Assembly: GCA_964346815.1 (NCBI GenBank)
Contig: CAYFWF010000037.1
Coordinates: forward strand, 1 to 35,353
Reading direction: 5' to 3'
From: CAYFWF01 sp964346815
GTDB lineage: Bacteria; Acidobacteriota; Aminicenantia; Aminicenantales; Aminicenantaceae
DNA: 35,353 bases
Every line of letters begins with the position of its first letter. Within the stretch, counting starts at the first letter, position 1. Shown piece after piece: positions 22,242-30,643 of the stretch. The notes below the pieces were generated by a model, which was not told the DNA's origin, ran no database searches, and saw only the letters and a program-made list of their open reading frames with translations. The position numbers and the translations under genes are program-made.

Positions 22242-22676
22242 AGGCACCTCCAAATTGCTTAAATATTTCGGCTCTCTTCCATTTTGTATGGGCTTGACTT
22301 CAACGTTAACTTTGCCATCAGGTATGTCCTCCGCTCTAGTGAGGATCTTTAACGCCGTTCCCTCATCGCCCTTCTCAGCGGCTGTGGAACTGCGCATGTT
22401 AACTCCTTGCCTCTACAACTCTATCCTCTGTTCCTGCGCCTGTCCAGATCTCTGATCCTTCGACAAAGTCGTGCTCAATACATCCTCGCCGTCCGACTTC
22501 GTCGGATTCCCTCGAAGAACGACTCGTTACGGCTAGATCCTCAATGGCGCTGCGGACATACCTGATGGCTTTTATCATTAGAGCTATCCCAAACAAAATG
22601 GAAGAAAGAAGATATTTCTATCTCAATTTTCATTGTCTGTGGTGCTGTGATTAAAAACATGATGAATGGGCTCTTC
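22242..22676. other. 435-base spacer with repeat-like hairpins
   Basis: No convincing gene is seen. On the minus strand it separates recD2 (stop at 22677) from the SH3-like gene. The middle (about 22455-22535) is rich in short hairpins. Near 22380-22400 the frame of the SH3-like gene extends back but lacks coding character. No clear promoter for the SH3 operon was found by eye. Confidence 0.5.
22455..22535. repeat. Hairpin-rich repeat-like segment
   Basis: Several small palindromes follow each other: CGACAAAGTCG (about 22468-22478), TCCGACTTCGTCGGA (about 22491-22505) and a CCTCGAAGAACGACTCGTT stretch. The CTTCGACAA...GACTTCGTCGGATTCCCTCGAAG style resembles dispersed intergenic palindromic repeats common in many environmental bacterial genomes. 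Only one copy is visible here, so this remains tentative. Confidence 0.35.
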
Positions 22677-24884
22677 TTATCTATCTCCTCCTCCCTGTAA
22701 ATTCTGTATATGGATGAGCTTTTCCTTGACCATACAATTCCTCTTGATTGGCTTATCATTCTTGATAGCGATGTGAAGCGCCTTATAGGATCCTACGATC
22801 ACGCATAATCTCTTCGCTCTGGTCAAAGCCGTGTAGAACAGATTTCTCTGAAGCATGATGAAGTGCTGAGTCAGAAGGGGCATCACCACGGACTGATATT
22901 CACTCCCTTGAGATTTATGGACGGAGATGGCATAAGCCAATGTGATCTCGTTCATCTCCTCCCGGTCGTATTTGATCACCCGCCCATCATAGTCCACGAA
23001 CAATCGGTAATTCCGCTTATCGATGTCCGCCACCACACCGATATCTCCGTTGAATATCTCTTTTTCATAATTATTCCGTATCTGCATCACCTTATCAAGG
23101 ACTCTGATTTCCCGGGTTCCGAGTTTGAGGCCTTCATTGAACTTGTTGAGTCGTTTCTGAAGCTCGACGTTCAAATTGTCCACACCGATGATGCCACGGT
23201 ACATCGGACTGATCACCTGGATATGAGGAGAGAGAGCTTTGATTCCGAGTTTATTCGGGATGCTGTAACCACAGAGTTTCATGATGGTGCTGAAGGCCTT
23301 TTGATCATTCTCCTGGTGGATAAAGAAAAAATCTGCCTCTGTGCTTCCCTTCGGGGGATAGATCAGGGATTTCCCCTGATTGATGCGGTGCGCGTTCTGC
23401 ACGATGAGGCTGTCCTTTTCCTGGCGGAAAATCTCGGTGAGGATGACGACTTCCACTCTTCCCGACTCGATGATATCCCGGAGAAGACATCCTGGACCCA
23501 CTGAAGGAAGCTGATCTTTGTCTCCGACCAGAACCAGGCGCATCCAGTCAGGAACAGCTTTCAAGAGATGGAACATCAGCGGCAAGTCCACCATTGAGAA
23601 TTCATCGATAATCAGAGCATCTCCATTCAGGGGATGCTGCTCACCTCTTCGAAAAGTCCCTGCCTTCGGATTGAATTCCAGGGTCCGATGGATGGTTTTG
23701 GCATGTTTCCCGGTTGCCTCGGCGAGTCTTTTGGCCGCCCGTCCGGTCGGAGCTGCCAGCAGGACCTTTCGTCCCCATTTATGGAAGATATCGACGACGG
23801 CCTTGACGATGGTGGTCTTTCCCGTACCTGGTCCTCCCGTGATTACCAAAATCTTCTTCTGAAAGCTTTCTTTGATAGCGAGCCTTTGAGCGTCTGAAAA
23901 CAGAAGACCCATGTTCTGCTCGACATCTGCGATCGCCCGATCCACATCAAAGGGGGGAGTGAGAAAAGGAACCTTAGTCAATTTATGGATATTCTGGACA
24001 ACTTCCCTCTGAGCCTGGTAAAAGAAAGGGAGGTAAACGGCTGAGTCAGAATTCACTCTTTCGCTTCTCACCAGCTGAGACTGTTTGAGTGCTTGAAGAG
24101 CCCGGTCAAAGTCCTCCCCCCTCTCGAGGTCCAATTCCTTGATACAGTTTCTCTTCAAATCCTTCTCGAACGAAAAGACGTGCCCCTGTTCATTGTCCTT
24201 TTCCAGAAGATACCGGATATACGCTTTGATCCTCTCGGGAGAATCGGGATCGAGGCCCAGCTTCAGAGCGATCTGATCGGCTGTCTTGAACCCGATTCCC
24301 CAGATGTCATGGCAGGCCTGATAAGGATTGCTCCTCAAGATATGAAAAGACCTGTCTCCGTAGTGCTTGTAGATCTTGGTAGCCAAAGTCGTCGAGATGC
24401 TGTGCTCCTGGAGAAAAATAATCAACTCCCGGATGTCTTCATGTTCGGCCCAAGATTTTTTAATCTCTTTGAGCTTGACCGGGCCGATCCCTTCGACTTC
24501 TTTCAATTTATTCGGATTCCTGGACAGGACATCTATGGTCTTTTCCCCGAATTCGAGAATGATGGCCTTGGCCAGGACTGGGCCGACTCCTTTGATCAGT
24601 CCGGATGAGAGAAATTTTTCGATCCCCTTCACCGAAGAGGGGAAAACCGGAAGGAAGCTTTCCACTTTGAACTGTTTTCCAAATTTTGGATTGACCTCCC
24701 ATTTTCCTCTTATCTTCAACATCTCACCTGGAGAAAGAGGCGGAAAAGAACCCACCACGGTCAGAGATTGGCCGTCATGAAGGGAGAACTTGCACACCGT
24801 GTATCCTGTATCAGGGCTGTAGAACACGATGCGTTCGATGGTCCCTTCAAAATGTTTCCATTCTTCTTCCACGGCTTTATCCAT
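22677..24884 (-). CDS. recD2: RecD2-type ATP-dependent DNA helicase
   Basis: The 735-residue protein matches stand-alone RecD2 (YrrC type), a 5'-3' superfamily 1B helicase not tied to RecBC. Residues 10-80 form the OB-like N-terminal domain (FEGTIERIVFYSPDTGYTV). Tandem helix-hairpin-helix units follow (about 95-205; GLIKGVGPVLAKAI, VEGIGPVKLKEI, IWGIGFKTADQIA). The motor has Walker A GGPGTGKTT (350-358), Walker B DEFSM (427-431), GDKDQLPSVGPG, and motifs V/VI as HKSQGSEY and YTALTRAK. Length and motifs are normal for the family, and recB and recC are not in the window. The ATG has no Shine-Dalgarno. An imperfect palindromic element (24922-25065) sits just upstream. The expected role is DNA repair or replication-fork processing in the cytosol. 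Confidence 0.96.
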   Translation of the reverse strand: MDKAVEEEWKHFEGTIERIVFYSPDTGYTVCKFSLHDGQSLTVVGSFPPLSPGEMLKIRGKWEVNPKFGKQFKVESFLPVFPSSVKGIEKFLSSGLIKGVGPVLAKAIILEFGEKTIDVLSRNPNKLKEVEGIGPVKLKEIKKSWAEHEDIRELIIFLQEHSISTTLATKIYKHYGDRSFHILRSNPYQACHDIWGIGFKTADQIALKLGLDPDSPERIKAYIRYLLEKDNEQGHVFSFEKDLKRNCIKELDLERGEDFDRALQALKQSQLVRSERVNSDSAVYLPFFYQAQREVVQNIHKLTKVPFLTPPFDVDRAIADVEQNMGLLFSDAQRLAIKESFQKKILVITGGPGTGKTTIVKAVVDIFHKWGRKVLLAAPTGRAAKRLAEATGKHAKTIHRTLEFNPKAGTFRRGEQHPLNGDALIIDEFSMVDLPLMFHLLKAVPDWMRLVLVGDKDQLPSVGPGCLLRDIIESGRVEVVILTEIFRQEKDSLIVQNAHRINQGKSLIYPPKGSTEADFFFIHQENDQKAFSTIMKLCGYSIPNKLGIKALSPHIQVISPMYRGIIGVDNLNVELQKRLNKFNEGLKLGTREIRVLDKVMQIRNNYEKEIFNGDIGVVADIDKRNYRLFVDYDGRVIKYDREEMNEITLAYAISVHKSQGSEYQSVVMPLLTQHFIMLQRNLFYTALTRAKRLCVIVGSYKALHIAIKNDKPIKRNCMVKEKLIHIQNLQGGGDR

Positions 24885-24921
24885 ACACTAGACTAATTTT
24901 TTCTCACTTGAGAAAGGCAAA

Positions 24922-25065
24922 GCAACAGTCATGCAAGCTGGTAAGGAAGCCATCCGGAGGCGAGCGGGCATGGTTCCTCGAAGAGGAGAGCGAGCCGAGG
25001 AATAAGTGGATTTTCCTCGCTGGGGAAAATCCACGGGCTGACGAACCAGCTTGGGTGACTGTTGC
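24922..25065. repeat. 144-base palindromic element with nested hairpins
   Basis: The ends form an inverted repeat of 21 bases with 19 matches: GCAACAGTCATGCAAGCTGGT (24922-24942) against the complement of 25045-25065. Nested inside are TTCCTCG/CGAGGAA (24974-24980 with 24996-25002) and an 11-base perfect stem GTGGATTTTCC/GGAAAATCCAC (25006-25016 with 25024-25034). No protein is encoded. It could be a MITE-like repeat, a bidirectional terminator between two minus-strand genes, or a structured RNA. Confidence 0.65.
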
Positions 25066-25092
25066 CTCATGCTACGATGCCTCCATACACTC

Positions 25093-25893
25093 TTATTCCA
25101 AAAAGATCCTTACGGGATCGCCTGGATGAATGGCGAGTCTTTCCTGGGCCGAACCCTCCCTTACTGCTATCTCGATAAGCCCTAAACTCCCTGGAAGAAC
25201 GAAAAGCTCACCTTTGTCGACAAAGGAATAGCTCGGTTCGAACCGGGTAAGCTCCCTCTTCCCTACTCGGCAGGCCATTCTCCTTTCTTTTGTCCCGCCC
25301 TGGATGCGGCGAACCTCTTCGGCGGGGATGTTGGTGATGCAGTTTCCGAATTTATCCACGTAGAGAATCTGCCCGGAAATTTCTTCATTTTCAACCTGCG
25401 GTTTTTGCACGTCCATCCTCACATAGTCAGAAACAGGCGGGCCGAACTCAGAAGGAGCGATTCCTTTGGAAAGCCACGCCGCTGCTGGAGCCATTTTGTC
25501 TCGGCCTTCAAAAGTCGAACTCGGCACAGGTAGAAAATATTTCGTATTTTTTATATCTATCAAAGCTTTGAGGCTTTCGGCCTCCAGGGCCAGTCCCAGC
25601 AGTCCGTTATCCGGCGCTACGAACATATAATCCTCGGTCTCCACCAACAGGATTTTTCGCGCCGTCCCGACTCCTGGGTCGACGACTGCCAGAAAAATCG
25701 TCCCGGACGGATAATATCTGTATGCGGCGTAAAGGATAAAGCCGCCGGCAGGCACATCGAAGGAAGGCACGTGATGGGTGATATCCACCACTGGAACAGA
25801 AGGATTAACGGTGGCGATCACTCCTTTGAGCGAGCCCACAAAAAAATCTTCTTCCCCAAAATCGGTTAGGAGAGCGATCACAGGAGTCTTCAT
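25093..25893 (-). CDS. SAM hydroxide adenosyltransferase (DUF62 family)
   Basis: The 266-residue protein belongs to the fluorinase/chlorinase-like DUF62 family, whose housekeeping members use water to split S-adenosylmethionine into adenosine and methionine. Diagnostic segments are ALLTDFG..DFFVGSLKGVI (8-26), VVDITHHVPSFDV, FLAVVDPGVGTAR, APDNGLL, TFEGRDKMAPAAAWL and the C-terminal-domain DKFGNCITNI. The Asp and His positions of the active DUF62 type (D in TDFG, the DPGVG loop, GRD) are kept and there is no halogenase insertion, so hydrolysis rather than halogenation is expected. It starts 1 base after the stop of the phosphodiesterase-like gene (TGACATG), so the two are translationally coupled. 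The physiological purpose of SAM hydrolysis is not settled. Confidence 0.92.
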   Translation of the reverse strand: MKTPVIALLTDFGEEDFFVGSLKGVIATVNPSVPVVDITHHVPSFDVPAGGFILYAAYRYYPSGTIFLAVVDPGVGTARKILLVETEDYMFVAPDNGLLGLALEAESLKALIDIKNTKYFLPVPSSTFEGRDKMAPAAAWLSKGIAPSEFGPPVSDYVRMDVQKPQVENEEISGQILYVDKFGNCITNIPAEEVRRIQGGTKERRMACRVGKRELTRFEPSYSFVDKGELFVLPGSLGLIEIAVREGSAQERLAIHPGDPVRIFLE

Positions 25894-25894
25894 G

Positions 25895-27544
25895 TCAATT
25901 GGGTTGCTTTATGGAATGCTCCTCGTAGGAGGATATGTACAGCACCGGATTTTCGAGTTTGAATTCCTCTCTGAATATCGAACTGACAACGATCCCATCC
26001 ATGTCTTTTCCGATGGGAAGTCCCAGATAATGAAGAAGGGTGGGAGCGATATCGATCAACCTCGCGTCCTGGATAGAATTCCCCCTTAAAATTTCCCTCC
26101 CATTAAAAAAGACCACTCCCTCAGGAGCTAACTCATGATAAGCCGATATTTCCACATTTCCGATGATCCATTCCACGACACGTTTCCATAGAGGAAGAGG
26201 CTCGATGCCATGAGGAGAATACACGATCAGAAGTTCATCTTCCTTCCGGGATGCCAGATACCTGCCTATGATCTCGTCATAAAATTGGTAATACTTCTCG
26301 ATAACAGCGCTGTACCTGTTGATCTCATCCTGGTCGATATTTCCAAAAAGATCTGGGAAAGTGTACTTGTAGAAATATCTCTCGACGATATTCAGACCGT
26401 TCAAAATAAAATAGACGATTTTAGGCTGGATTTCATTTCTTTGCCGGGTGACCTGGTCCTCGAATTCGAAATCGTCGAAAAAGGCTCTTCTCACTATGTT
26501 GAACATCTGACTGGTGTCGAGTTTGAGATCTTTGAAAAAGTGGTTGAAACGTGTTACGGCTCTTTGTGACGGATTGATGATCCCTTGGCTCTCCTGCCAG
26601 TCCTTGAGGATAAAAGGGGTATCGTTGTCTCTGAAAATCGCCCAGATATCATCGGAGCGCCAAGACGGATCCAGTTCGGATCTTAGGAGAAGTCCTGTCC
26701 GCAAGAGCTGTCCGAAGAATATAAAGCGAGGGATCACTTCAAATTCTTGATCGGTCTTAAGGATACGGTATTTGAACAAAGAAACCTTACGGTGTCCGGA
26801 AGGAAACTTCCCAGAATTGAAGGAACTGTTGAGGATCACCGGATCTGTTGGGGAAAAATTATCCAGCCTTCCCCAACTTCCTTCCTCGAGAAGCCATGCA
26901 AAATTCGGGAGTTTGCCCTCGTTGATCAGAGGAATCATAACATCGAAGCTCATTCCTTCCAGCCCGATGATGGTGACCTTTTTATCGATCTCTTTTGCCT
27001 CCAGGTTGGCCACTTTTTCGGGCCTTAACGGAAGCGGATAGGAGAGCCGCTGCTGGAAGGCATAATACATGGCCGCAATGAAAAACGCGAAATAAAGGCA
27101 GAGAAAGATTGCATTTTTTTTATATTGATGGAAAGCATAGAAACAGATGAAGCCGAGCACAGCGAGAAAAAGTAGAGTGAGGAATTGTCTGTTGAGCAAA
27201 TCTCGTGTTTCCTGATTGAAAAAAGAAAGGAAATAATCATAGTTTGTTTTGAAGATCAACAGGAAAAAAGCGATGACGATTGAGAAACTCAATGCCAGAA
27301 AAGAGGGTGAGATAAAATGAATTCTAAATTCCGCCCCGAAAATGAACTTCAAGATGAAAAAAAACAGCAAAGACAGGATAGCGACGAGCAGCCCATAAGT
27401 GATAAAGGCGAAGAGAGACAATTGCCCAAAAAAGAGGATTTTGAAAGGCAGGTTGATGTTGAGATTATAGACAAGCAGGGCGAGAAGGACACTGAAAAAT
27501 GCGCCTGTAATAAGAGAATTTACCAAGGCTTTGAGGAACTTCAT
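25895..27544 (-). CDS. Membrane-anchored type I phosphodiesterase/alkaline-phosphatase-superfamily protein
   Basis: With the ATG at 27544 the product has 549 residues. Four or five membrane helices occupy the first 165 residues. An alkaline-phosphatase-superfamily domain follows (about 185-530): IIGLEGMSFDVMIPLINEGKLPN, SPTDPVILNSSFNSGKFPSGH, a divergent YSPHGIEP and the closing DIAPTLLHYLGLPIGKDMDG. The last motif is characteristic of type I phosphodiesterases and phosphoglycerol-transferase-like enzymes. Two metal-site positions are unusual: Glu replaces Asp in GLDG, and SPHG replaces SDHG. The site may be altered or inactive. The active part would face outside the membrane. TTGACC-17-TAATTT ends 8 bases before this ATG, so the upstream GTG at 27562 would not be transcribed from it. 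It is coupled to the SAM hydrolase gene. Confidence 0.82.
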   Translation of the reverse strand: MKFLKALVNSLITGAFFSVLLALLVYNLNINLPFKILFFGQLSLFAFITYGLLVAILSLLFFFILKFIFGAEFRIHFISPSFLALSFSIVIAFFLLIFKTNYDYFLSFFNQETRDLLNRQFLTLLFLAVLGFICFYAFHQYKKNAIFLCLYFAFFIAAMYYAFQQRLSYPLPLRPEKVANLEAKEIDKKVTIIGLEGMSFDVMIPLINEGKLPNFAWLLEEGSWGRLDNFSPTDPVILNSSFNSGKFPSGHRKVSLFKYRILKTDQEFEVIPRFIFFGQLLRTGLLLRSELDPSWRSDDIWAIFRDNDTPFILKDWQESQGIINPSQRAVTRFNHFFKDLKLDTSQMFNIVRRAFFDDFEFEDQVTRQRNEIQPKIVYFILNGLNIVERYFYKYTFPDLFGNIDQDEINRYSAVIEKYYQFYDEIIGRYLASRKEDELLIVYSPHGIEPLPLWKRVVEWIIGNVEISAYHELAPEGVVFFNGREILRGNSIQDARLIDIAPTLLHYLGLPIGKDMDGIVVSSIFREEFKLENPVLYISSYEEHSIKQPN

Positions 27545-27552
27545 CTGAAGGA

Positions 27553-27581
27553 AAATTATCACGAAATGAGCGGCGGGTCAA
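27553..27581 (-). promoter_or_regulatory. Candidate leaderless promoter of the phosphodiesterase-like gene
   Basis: TTGACC (27576-27581), 17 bases, TAATTT (27553-27558) on minus; GATAAT overlaps it as an alternative -10. Only 8 bases separate the -10 from the ATG at 27542-27544, and there is no ribosome site. Confidence 0.4.
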
Positions 27582-27612
27582 CAGGCAGACAGTCCAGCCT
27601 CGCCGAGAGAAA

Positions 27613-27693
27613 GTGTCATGGCGAACGAAGCGTGGCCCTCTCAATATGTCATCAAGAGATTACCGTGCACTCTTTGAGCGTTCATGACGACAC
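27613..27693. repeat. Degenerate palindromic intergenic repeat (GTCATTGCGAGCGAAGC-like)
   Basis: The segment begins GTGTCATGGCGAACGAAGCG and ends with GCGTTCATGACGACAC; GTGTC-ATG-GAAC is mirrored at both ends and CTCTC/GAGA pairs near the centre. It recalls a widespread family of intergenic palindromes of the form GTCATTGCGAGCGAAGCG...AATCTC...GAGATT...CAATGAC. Several mismatches suggest an old copy. It lies between lepB and the phosphodiesterase-like gene. Confidence 0.5.
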
Positions 27694-27773
27694 TGGAATG
27701 TGCACATTGTTGGTTCTATCGGCAGTTTTAAGACAAAGACTGAGGAATCAAGAAATGGATTTTAAATGGACAG

Positions 27774-28484
27774 TTATTTGATGACTTTAAGGAGGCGTCC
27801 CCACCTGGCCTTAGGAATGAAATTGACAAACTTCTTCAGCCGCTCTCTGAGGCTCGTCTTCAGATATGCATCCCGTTCGGCTTTATAAGAGAAATAAATG
27901 ACCCAGGGCCTCCCTTTGATCAAACGCAAAGGCAGAACCCCCCAATAGCGGCTGTCCTGGCTGTTATCCCGGTTATCTCCCATCACGAAACAATGTCCGG
28001 GAGGAACTGTCAAGGGACCAAAGTTGTCTCTTATCACTTCATCGTAATGGTAATATCCTGCTTTGGTGTAAACTTGAGAATCGCTATGAACCTTGTATTC
28101 CTCCGGAATGGGGCTGTCGTTCACATAAACCTGCTTGTCTTTGATCTCTATGGTCTCTCCTTCCAGAGCGATGACTCTTTTGACAAAATCTTTGCTCAGC
28201 TCCTTGGGATACTTGAATACCACGATGTCGAATCTCTGCAAATCCCTGCTGGGAAGCACAGCCTTCTCAAAGGGGAGAGCCGGTTCGGTGTAGGCGAACT
28301 TGTTGACAAGAAGAAAGTCTCCCACCAACAAAGTCGGTTCCATAGACCCGGTTGGAATCTGGAAGGCCTGCACAACGAAGGTCATCACAAAAAAGACAAA
28401 CACAGCCGTCTCCACGATAAGTTCGAAATATTCCCTGAAGACGGATTTATCTCGCTTCTTTTTTTCCTTTTTCTCTTTTTTCAT
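27774..28484 (-). CDS. lepB: Signal peptidase I
   Basis: The 236-residue protein (from the ATG at 28484) has a very basic head of Lys/Glu, one membrane helix (about 24-42; VETAVFVFFVMTFVVQAF) and the S26A catalytic domain. The Ser nucleophile (about residue 47) lies in PTGSMEPTL, the Lys base (about 102) in DFVKRVIALEGE, and box E is GDNRDNSQDSRYWG. It cuts signal peptides of exported proteins on the outer face of the inner membrane, which would include the secreted giant. The ATG lies 1 base after the stop of the prenyltransferase gene, so the two form an operon. A GTG at 28505 would add only MFRFWCS and overlap that gene. Confidence 0.95.
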   Translation of the reverse strand: MKKEKKEKKKRDKSVFREYFELIVETAVFVFFVMTFVVQAFQIPTGSMEPTLLVGDFLLVNKFAYTEPALPFEKAVLPSRDLQRFDIVVFKYPKELSKDFVKRVIALEGETIEIKDKQVYVNDSPIPEEYKVHSDSQVYTKAGYYHYDEVIRDNFGPLTVPPGHCFVMGDNRDNSQDSRYWGVLPLRLIKGRPWVIYFSYKAERDAYLKTSLRERLKKFVNFIPKARWGRLLKVIK

Positions 28485-28485
28485 A

Positions 28486-29400
28486 CTACACCAAAAACGA
28501 AACACTTAATATAACCAAAAACAGGAAATTCATCAATATGGTTGTTTTTACAGCCGGGAGAAATTGAGTCCAATTCCCGAGATTTTGCCAGCCAATCCGG
28601 AAGGCGAGGAAAGGAAGAGGAAGAGTAATTAGTACAAACAGTGTCCATAATGGCCATCCGCCGAACAAGATTCCGGTCAAGACAATGAGAAAGCAGAATA
28701 AGGCCAGGATCAAATAGATCCATAGACTCGCTTTATATCCGAAGAGAATGACCCAGGTTTTTCTTCCTGTCGCCGCATCTGCTTCTCTGTCGGCGAACTC
28801 ATTGATCAGAAGAACGAGAGTGGTCAAAATTCCCGAAGGGACCGAAACGATCAACGGCCAAAGGGATGAGAGACTCTGGGCCTGCACATAATAGGAACCA
28901 AGAACCATTAAGGGTCCCCAGGCTGAAAAAATGGCGATTTCGCCCAGTCCCTTGTGGACCAACCTGAGAGGGAATCCATTGTAGCCGTAGACCAGGAAGA
29001 GAGCAGCCACTCCGATGACAAGGATGAGGTTTCCTTCGGATACAAAGTTCAGATAAAGCCCGATCGCTGAACCCAAGGCAGCAAAAACAATCGATACCGT
29101 CAGCGCCTCCTTCGGCTTCACATACCCATCCAGGATCATCCGGCTTCCCCCGGAAAAAGGAACGAGCGCATGGATATTCAAAGCGTCGTTTCCGCTGCGG
29201 AAGTCAAAATAGTCATTGGCCACATTACAGGCAATATGAAAAAAACAAGAACCGGCCAGAACCAGCAGAAATCGGATGAAGTCGAACTCGCTCACTTTCC
29301 ACCAGGCGAAAGCCGTGCCCAGAAGGACTCCTCCTATGGTCACCGTGAGAAAGGGCAGCCGCAGGAGAAGGAGGATGGCTTTTGATTTTTTCATTTCCAT
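28486..29400 (-). CDS. menA: UbiA-superfamily prenyltransferase, MenA-like
   Basis: The 304-residue membrane protein has about eight or nine helices and both Asp-rich motifs of the UbiA superfamily: NDYFDFRSGND (62-72) and NEFADREADAATGRKT in the cytosolic loop after helix 6. The form NDxxDxxxGND with the GGSR segment (about residues 84-87) matches 1,4-dihydroxy-2-naphthoate prenyltransferases, the step that attaches the polyprenyl tail in menaquinone synthesis. Other aromatic acceptors cannot be excluded. A strong promoter (TTGATA-16-TATAAT) lies just upstream, leaving a leader of about 8 bases and no clear ribosome site; a second in-frame ATG (MKKSK) lies 6 bases further on. It leads the operon with lepB. 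Together with the geranylgeranyl-reductase-like protein it hints at a partly saturated menaquinone. Confidence 0.85.
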   Translation of the reverse strand: MEMKKSKAILLLLRLPFLTVTIGGVLLGTAFAWWKVSEFDFIRFLLVLAGSCFFHIACNVANDYFDFRSGNDALNIHALVPFSGGSRMILDGYVKPKEALTVSIVFAALGSAIGLYLNFVSEGNLILVIGVAALFLVYGYNGFPLRLVHKGLGEIAIFSAWGPLMVLGSYYVQAQSLSSLWPLIVSVPSGILTTLVLLINEFADREADAATGRKTWVILFGYKASLWIYLILALFCFLIVLTGILFGGWPLWTLFVLITLPLPFLAFRIGWQNLGNWTQFLPAVKTTILMNFLFLVILSVSFLV

Positions 29401-29415
29401 ATTCTAGAACTTCTT

Positions 29416-29443
29416 ATTATAACCTTATCGTTCCATTTATCAA
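29416..29443 (-). promoter_or_regulatory. Strong promoter of the prenyltransferase-lepB operon
   Basis: TTGATA (29438-29443, 5 of 6), 16 bases, TATAAT (29416-29421, perfect) on the minus strand. Only 15 bases lie between the -10 and the ATG, so the leader would be about 8 bases. Confidence 0.6.
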
Positions 29444-29456
29444 GGGAATCTGGCTC

Positions 29457-29486
29457 TTCGCTTCTCGGTCGATGATTTAGTATAAT
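29457..29486 (+). promoter_or_regulatory. Candidate leaderless promoter of ychF
   Basis: A perfect TATAAT (29481-29486) lies 9 bases before the ATG at 29496. The -35 is weak (TTCGCT at 29457, 18-base spacer). It is back to back with the prenyltransferase promoter. Confidence 0.45.
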
Positions 29487-29495
29487 GATGAAAGA

Positions 29496-30569
29496 ATGAA
29501 TTTCACTCTTTTCGGTTATCCGAAGTCCGGAAAAACCACTTTGTTCAATCTTTTAACAGGAGCGAAGGTAGATACATATGCCTATGAGAGTGGAAAAAAA
29601 GACGTCCACCTCCGGACATGCCCGGTCCCTGATAAGCGCCTGGACCAAATCTGGAGCCTTCATTCCGATAAAAAGAAATATCCAGCTTCGATCGACTACA
29701 TCGATCTGGCCGGCATCTCCTATGGAGAAGTGAAGGATGAAACCTATCTCAGCCATCTCCGCAAGGCCGATGGCTTGACTCACGTGGTGAGAGCGTTCTC
29801 CGATGAGAGAATCCCGGCACCCAGGGGAAAAATTGCCCCTGGAGAGGACATCTTATCCATGGAGGAAGAACTCATCCTGGCAGACTTGGCTTCGGTAGAA
29901 TCCCGACTGGAAAAATTGGACAAAGAGCTGAAACGGACAAAAAATCCAGAAGGGGAAAAAGAAAAGGGCCTGCTCGAACGCATCCGAACACAGCTCGAGA
30001 ATGGCGAGGCGATACGTGAGCTCGGATTTTCTGAAGCCGAGGATAAGCTTATCAGAAGCTTCGCTTTTCTCAGCCAAAAGCCCCTGCTGCATATGGTGAA
30101 TGTGGACGAACAGGACATCTCTGCGATCGAGAATCCTGAAAAATTCTCTGCCGCTCCCAAAAAAGGGACGGCCGTGCTGGCCTTCTGTGGAAAAATCGAA
30201 TCGGAAATCCTCGAACTCGAAGAAGAGGAAAAAGAGGTTTTTCTCGAGGAGTATGGATTGAAACAGCTCAGCGCAGCCAAATTCTTAACGGCCTCTTACC
30301 ATCTTCTCGGTGTCATAACCTTTTTCACCATCGGAAAACAGGAAGTCAAAGCCTGGGCGATCAAAAAAGATACGACTGCCTTAAAAGCCGCTGGGATCAT
30401 TCACACCGATATGGAAAAAGGATTTATCCGCGCCGAAGTCATTCCCTGGTCGCAGCTCCTGGAATACGAGTCCATTCAAGCAGCAAAAGAAAAAGGCGCG
30501 GTCAGGCTCGAAGGCAAGGACTATATCGTTCAGGATGGCGACGTGATCTATTTCCGGTTCTCTTCCTGA
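29496..30569 (+). CDS. ychF: YchF/Ola1-family P-loop NTPase
   Basis: The 357-residue protein follows the YchF plan: P-loop GYPKSGKTTLF (7-17), G3 as DLAG (70-73), a coiled-coil insert (about 120-180; rich in Glu and Lys) and a C-terminal TGS/DUF933 domain (about 275-355; KQEVKAWAIKKDTTALKAAGIIHTD...EGKDYIVQDGDVIYFRF). The G4 motif is NVDE (202-205) rather than NKxD, the reason why YchF proteins prefer ATP. The P-loop differs from the common GLPNVGKST (Tyr, Lys, Ser and Thr changes) but keeps GKT. Relatives bind ribosomes and affect stress responses. It heads the + strand housekeeping group ychF-tgt-yajC-secDF. No ribosome site is seen and a TATAAT lies 9 bases before the ATG. Confidence 0.93.
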   Translation: MNFTLFGYPKSGKTTLFNLLTGAKVDTYAYESGKKDVHLRTCPVPDKRLDQIWSLHSDKKKYPASIDYIDLAGISYGEVKDETYLSHLRKADGLTHVVRAFSDERIPAPRGKIAPGEDILSMEEELILADLASVESRLEKLDKELKRTKNPEGEKEKGLLERIRTQLENGEAIRELGFSEAEDKLIRSFAFLSQKPLLHMVNVDEQDISAIENPEKFSAAPKKGTAVLAFCGKIESEILELEEEEKEVFLEEYGLKQLSAAKFLTASYHLLGVITFFTIGKQEVKAWAIKKDTTALKAAGIIHTDMEKGFIRAEVIPWSQLLEYESIQAAKEKGAVRLEGKDYIVQDGDVIYFRFSS

Positions 30570-30606
30570 GCGATGAGCCCTTGACCGTTCTCCATTAATT
30601 CGGTAA

Positions 30607-30636
30607 TTGCGTATACTGCCCCTGAATTAATATAAT
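30607..30636 (+). promoter_or_regulatory. Candidate leaderless promoter of tgt
   Basis: TTGCGT (30607-30612) is followed after 18 bases by TATAAT (30631-30636, perfect). Seven bases separate the -10 from the ATG at 30644, so transcription should begin at about the start codon. No ribosome site is present. Confidence 0.45.
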
Positions 30637-30643
30637 ACGGGCG

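Noticed and set aside
22242..22397. Longer N-terminus of the SH3-like protein
   Set aside because: GGAGG directly precedes the ATG at 22241, and the extra 52 residues do not look like a domain and would precede a signal-anchor helix.
22399..22596. Minus-strand frame of 65 codons between recD2 and the SH3-like gene
   Set aside because: It runs through the hairpin-rich repeat-like segment and has no ribosome site or family resemblance.
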